Part shown: piece by piece, positions 61,212-64,000 of the stretch
Numbering within the stretch: the stretch's first letter is position 1
Layout of the letters: every line of letters starts with the position of its first letter
DNA from: an uncultured Geobacteraceae bacterium
GTDB lineage: Bacteria; Desulfobacterota; Desulfuromonadia; Geobacterales; Pseudopelobacteraceae
DNA: 64,000 nucleotides
Direction: 5' to 3'
NCBI GenBank assembly: GCA_903845365.1
Contig: CAIMXI010000222.1
Coordinates: forward strand, 1 to 64,000
Translations under genes and position numbers: made by a program
Notes under the pieces: generated by a model
Databases searched by the model: none
Seen by the model: only the letters and a program-made list of their open reading frames with translations
Told to the model about the DNA's origin: nothing

Positions 61212-62060
61212 ATGGATTTTACTGCCGTACTGGCACAGATTAAGCCGAAGCTTGGCTGCACTGCCGATAACCTGACGCTCATCGAAATGCAGATAACAAA
61301 AGCCAGAGAAGCGGGTGCCGACCTAATTGTCTTCCCCGAACTGGCTATTTCCGGCTATTTCCTGAAAGACCTCGTACCGGAAGTGGCGCTCAGATTGGAC
61401 TCTGCTGAAATCCTGCGCCTGACTGAGCTATCCTGTGGAATATCTATTGTCATCGGCTTTGTCGAAGAGAGTGATGACTACCATTTTTATAACTCGGCTC
61501 TCTACCTTGAAGATGGAGCTATCCGCCATCTGCACCGTAAAGTGTATCTTCCGACCTACGGACTTTTTGACGAGCAGCGCTACCTCGCCCGCGGCGAATC
61601 ATTTCGTGCTTTCGATACTAAATTCGGTCGATTCGGCATGCTGATTTGTGAAGATATGTGGCACCTGTCAGCTTCATATATTCTGGCGATGGATGGAGCC
61701 ACGACACTGATCTGCCTCTCAAGCAGTCCTGCGCGCGGTATTGAAGGTGATTCGCCAGGTTCAGCCACCGCCTGGCAAAAGCTGGTGTCAACCACTGCGA
61801 TGTTCCTAAACTGCCGTGTACTCTACAGCAACCGGGTCGGCTATGAGGATGGCGTCAACTTCTGGGGCGGCTCGGAATATGTTGCAGCATCGGGAGAATC
61901 AATTGTTCGCGCTCCCCTTCTGGAAGAGGATGTCATCACAGCGCGTGTTACAGAAGGGGCGCTGCGCCGTGAACGCACCATTTCACCGCTGATGCGTGAT
62001 GAAAATCTTTTTGTGACGTTACAGGAATTGCGGCGAATCGCAGATAAGAGGTGCGGCTGA
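61212..62060 (+). CDS. glutaminase (nitrilase-superfamily) half of NAD synthetase
   Basis: The start is ATG 61212 ([10 protein letters not shown]), after AAAGGAG. The 282-residue protein is a carbon-nitrogen hydrolase with Glu ([11 protein letters not shown]), Lys ([10 protein letters not shown]) and Cys (MLICEDMW) of the catalytic triad. Its fold region and [10 protein letters not shown] match the N-terminal glutaminase domain of glutamine-dependent NAD synthetases, which feeds NH3 to the synthetase. Here the domain is a separate gene that overlaps nadE by one base. Confidence 0.88.
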   Translation: MDFTAVLAQIKPKLGCTADNLTLIEMQITKAREAGADLIVFPELAISGYFLKDLVPEVALRLDSAEILRLTELSCGISIVIGFVEESDDYHFYNSALYLEDGAIRHLHRKVYLPTYGLFDEQRYLARGESFRAFDTKFGRFGMLICEDMWHLSASYILAMDGATTLICLSSSPARGIEGDSPGSATAWQKLVSTTAMFLNCRVLYSNRVGYEDGVNFWGGSEYVAASGESIVRAPLLEEDVITARVTEGALRRERTISPLMRDENLFVTLQELRRIADKRCG

Positions 62061-62881
62061 TGTCAGCATTACACGCAAACATGGAGCTACTTAGAAAGCT
62101 CCTGGTCGGTTTTGTTCGGGATGAAGTCGGTAAAGTCGGCATCAGCAAGGTAGTGCTCGGCCTTTCAGGCGGAATTGATTCGGCACTGGTGGCGTTTATC
62201 GCTGCTGAAGCGTTGGGGCCTGAAAACGTTCACGCACTCTGCATGCCCTACAAGACTAGCAATCCGGAAAGCGAGGCACATGCCCGGTTGGTTGCAACCG
62301 CATGCGGCGTAAATTTTTCGGTGCTGCCGATAACCGCAATGGTGGATGCCTATTTCGACAAATTCCCCGATGCTGACAATATGCGGCGTGGTAATAAAAT
62401 GGCCCGCGAACGGATGACAATTCTTTTCGACCATTCTGCTCTGCTGCGGGCGCTGGTACTTGGCACCAGCAACAAAACCGAGCTGCTGCTCGGCTACGGC
62501 ACACTCTACGGCGATATGGCATCGGCACTCAATCCGATCGGTGACATTTACAAAAGCCAGGTCTGGCAGCTCTCTGCTGCGATGGGAATACCGGCTGAGG
62601 TCATCGAAAAACAGCCATCGGCTGACCTCTGGGCTGGACAGACCGACGAAGAAGAACTGGGATTCTCATACCGCCAGGTAGATGAACTTCTCTACCGCAT
62701 GGTAGATCAGCGCCTGACCAAACTGGAACTGGTTGCAGACGGTTTTGAGAGTGAGTTTATCGATACCATTTACGCTAAGATTCAGAATTCTCATTTTAAA
62801 CGCCGCCTGCCGGTAATTGCCAAGGTTTCCAACCGTACAATTGACAGGGATTTCAGGTATGCACGGGACTGGGGCAAATGA
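62060..62881 (+). CDS. nadE: NAD+ synthetase, synthetase half
   Basis: This 273-residue protein starts at ATG 62060, overlapping the glutaminase stop; the GTG at 62051 is an alternative. It has the ATP-PPase loop [24 protein letters not shown], and [17 protein letters not shown]. It amidates nicotinic acid adenine dinucleotide. Together with the preceding gene it equals the two domains of the usual ~540-residue glutamine-dependent enzyme, split into two coupled genes. It overlaps the SUI1-like gene by 4 bases. Confidence 0.93.
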   Translation: MSALHANMELLRKLLVGFVRDEVGKVGISKVVLGLSGGIDSALVAFIAAEALGPENVHALCMPYKTSNPESEAHARLVATACGVNFSVLPITAMVDAYFDKFPDADNMRRGNKMARERMTILFDHSALLRALVLGTSNKTELLLGYGTLYGDMASALNPIGDIYKSQVWQLSAAMGIPAEVIEKQPSADLWAGQTDEEELGFSYRQVDELLYRMVDQRLTKLELVADGFESEFIDTIYAKIQNSHFKRRLPVIAKVSNRTIDRDFRYARDWGK

Positions 62882-63213
62882 CAAACTGGGCTGACAGTAT
62901 CCCGGTCTACTCAACAGAAACCGGGCGTATAAAGCAGAACAACCCCGCACAGAAACCGGCTACTCAAAAAAGTGACGGCATCGTACGTTTGCGACGAGAA
63001 GTGAAGGGTCGTGGTGGCGGCACGGTTATTGTCATCAGCGGTATCCCGCTTTCTGCACCGGAGATCAAAGAACTGGCAGGAGTGCTTAAGAAAAAATGCG
63101 GCTGCGGTGGAACCGTAAAAGATGGTGTTATCGAAATCCAGGGAGATCATCGTGATTCATTATTCGCAGAGCTGCAGGCTCGCGGCTTCAAGGTAAAACT
63201 GGCTGGCGGATAA
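62878..63213 (+). CDS. SUI1/YciH-type translation factor homologue
   Basis: The 111-residue protein has a short variable lead and a SUI1/eIF1 domain (about 38-110): [45 protein letters not shown] and a C-terminal [13 protein letters not shown]. Bacterial YciH proteins are non-essential factors that influence start-site fidelity. It ends the NAD synthetase operon. Confidence 0.92.
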   Translation: MTNWADSIPVYSTETGRIKQNNPAQKPATQKSDGIVRLRREVKGRGGGTVIVISGIPLSAPEIKELAGVLKKKCGCGGTVKDGVIEIQGDHRDSLFAELQARGFKVKLAGG

Positions 63214-63251
63214 CAAAAACGCCGCGTATGCCTCGTTTTTTTAATAATTCC

Positions 63252-63278
63252 TTGACCTGAGTGTCATCATCATATAGT
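63252..63278 (+). promoter_or_regulatory. candidate promoter of tRNA-Leu
   Basis: TTGACC (63252-63257) and TATAGT (63273-63278) are 15 bases apart, shorter than ideal, and about 65 bases before the tRNA. Weak but well placed. Confidence 0.35.
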
Positions 63279-63342
63279 GTCAAAAATCTTTTATCACAAT
63301 AGAAAGCGACCATGATCAATCGTTTCATGGCTCAAGACAGAT

Positions 63343-63427
63343 GCGAGAGTGGCGGAATTGGCAGACGCACCAGACTTAGGATCTGGCACCGTAAGGTATA
63401 GGAGTTCAAGTCTCCTCTCTCGCACCA
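63343..63427 (+). tRNA. tRNA-Leu (anticodon UAG)
   Basis: A 7-bp acceptor stem (GCGAGAG with CTCTCGC, 63343-63349 and 63417-63423), the anticodon stem CCAGA/TCTGG, loop CTTAGGA with anticodon TAG at 63377-63379, a long variable arm as in class II tRNAs, T-arm AGGAG-TTCAAGT-CTCCT and an encoded CCA (63425-63427). It decodes CUA and probably other CUN codons. Confidence 0.97.
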
Positions 63428-63506
63428 TCCAGAGTTCCCAATGCTTGTGTCACTGTTCTACCAAATACAGAGATTACATATTCAACAATAGAAAAGGATA
63501 GATACC

Positions 63507-64000
63507 ATGCAGGTTCACGTAGAAGAGATCAGTCCGGTTCAAAAAAAATTAACTATCGAAATCCCGGTTGAGCGGGTTAACAAAGAGATCGACAAAGCTT
63601 TTGCCGCGATCCAGAAAAAAGCCAAGCACCAGGGGTTCCGTCCCGGCAAAGTTCCAATGCAGTTAATTAAACGCACGTACAGTGATGCCATGCGGGATGA
63701 CGTCATGCGGCGTTTATGTCAGGAGACTCTGTACAAGGCACTGGAGGAGCACAAAGTTGAACCGATTGATACCCCTTCTATTGAATGCGATATTCTTGAG
63801 CATGGCATAGCTTTTAAATACAGTGCCATTTTTGGTGTCATGCCGAAGATACTGTTAAGCGAATATACCGGTCTGATTGTCAGTAAAGAAAAGTACGATG
63901 CAAAACCTGAAGACGTTGAAGATGAATTGAAACGTATGCAGGAGAATATGGCACAGTTGATTCCGCTTGACGAAGATGCCTTTATTGAGAATGGTCACAC
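63507..64000 (+). CDS. tig: trigger factor (3' end missing)
   Basis: The frame begins at ATG 63507 behind AAAAGGA and runs off the window after 164 codons. The protein has the trigger-factor ribosome-binding domain with VERVNKEIDKAFAAIQKKAKHQGFRPGKVP (GFRxGKxP signature at about 43-50) and the start of the PPIase region (ILLSEYTGLIVSKEKYDA). It binds L23 at the exit tunnel and folds nascent chains. In many bacteria clpP and clpX follow, outside this window. Confidence 0.95.
   Translation, partial: MQVHVEEISPVQKKLTIEIPVERVNKEIDKAFAAIQKKAKHQGFRPGKVPMQLIKRTYSDAMRDDVMRRLCQETLYKALEEHKVEPIDTPSIECDILEHGIAFKYSAIFGVMPKILLSEYTGLIVSKEKYDAKPEDVEDELKRMQENMAQLIPLDEDAFIENGH

Overview
The window reads as a chromosomal segment of a Gram-negative anaerobe of the Geobacter / Desulfuromonadia type. 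The indicators are a succinate:acetate-type CoA-transferase, anaerobic cobalamin genes (cobM/cbiF and cbiG), a membrane-anchored periplasmic NiFe hydrogenase, an aldehyde:ferredoxin oxidoreductase, a superoxide-reductase-like exported protein, a sigma-54 regulator, and lipoproteins and outer-membrane barrels. This taxonomic call is inference; no rRNA is present.

Layout. 1-7.5 kb: DedA protein (cut by the left edge), a small lipoprotein, a 5' fragment of xerC, a repeat-rich gap, a 1596-residue secreted mosaic protein, then intact xerC. 7.5-13.2 kb: CoA-transferase, Dabb, Smr and OmpA-like genes on the minus strand, then cobM-cbiG on plus. 13.3-25.4 kb: a tightly coupled plus-strand operon with three radical-SAM/B12-type proteins, an acyltransferase, two acyl carrier proteins, a ketosynthase plus an active-site-less partner, a PagL-like barrel, a BtrH-like acyltransferase and an ABC-2 exporter. 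25.4-28.4 kb: an insert of unrelated genes (SOR-like protein with a small haem-like membrane protein, outer-membrane barrel, lectin-like/DUF4410 protein) ending in a decayed reading frame with an ACP signature. 28.4-35.3 kb: a minus-strand operon with a deacetylase-methyltransferase fusion, a glycosyltransferase-DUF2062 fusion, a fourth radical SAM, a KAS III-like enzyme and a NodU/CmcH carbamoyltransferase. A truncated REP-type transposase sits at its outer edge.

35.5-42 kb: lytic transglycosylase with sigma-54 regulator, divergent from CheR and HDOD genes; then RF3 and DoxX. 42-50.4 kb: hydrogenase small/large/cytochrome b operon, polyphosphate kinase, Rep-type helicase. 50.7-55.7 kb: DUF255 protein, YhbY, phosphoglycolate phosphatase, AOR. 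55.7-60.7 kb: an accessory stretch with REP palindromes, a REP-associated tyrosine transposase (RAYT), an orphan RHH antitoxin, a TPR protein built from near-identical repeats and a HigBA-type pair. 60.8-64 kb: YraN, a split glutamine-dependent NAD synthetase, a SUI1-like factor, tRNA-Leu(UAG) and the start of trigger factor.

The most notable item is the two-armed lipid/polyketide-like cluster (13.3-35.3 kb). Its inventory predicts an ACP-bound acyl chain built by a KS/chain-length-factor-like pair, modified by several radical SAM enzymes, joined to a sugar or amine acceptor, deacetylated, methylated and carbamoylated, and exported by an ABC-2 transporter. I recognise no described pathway with this exact combination; the product is unknown.
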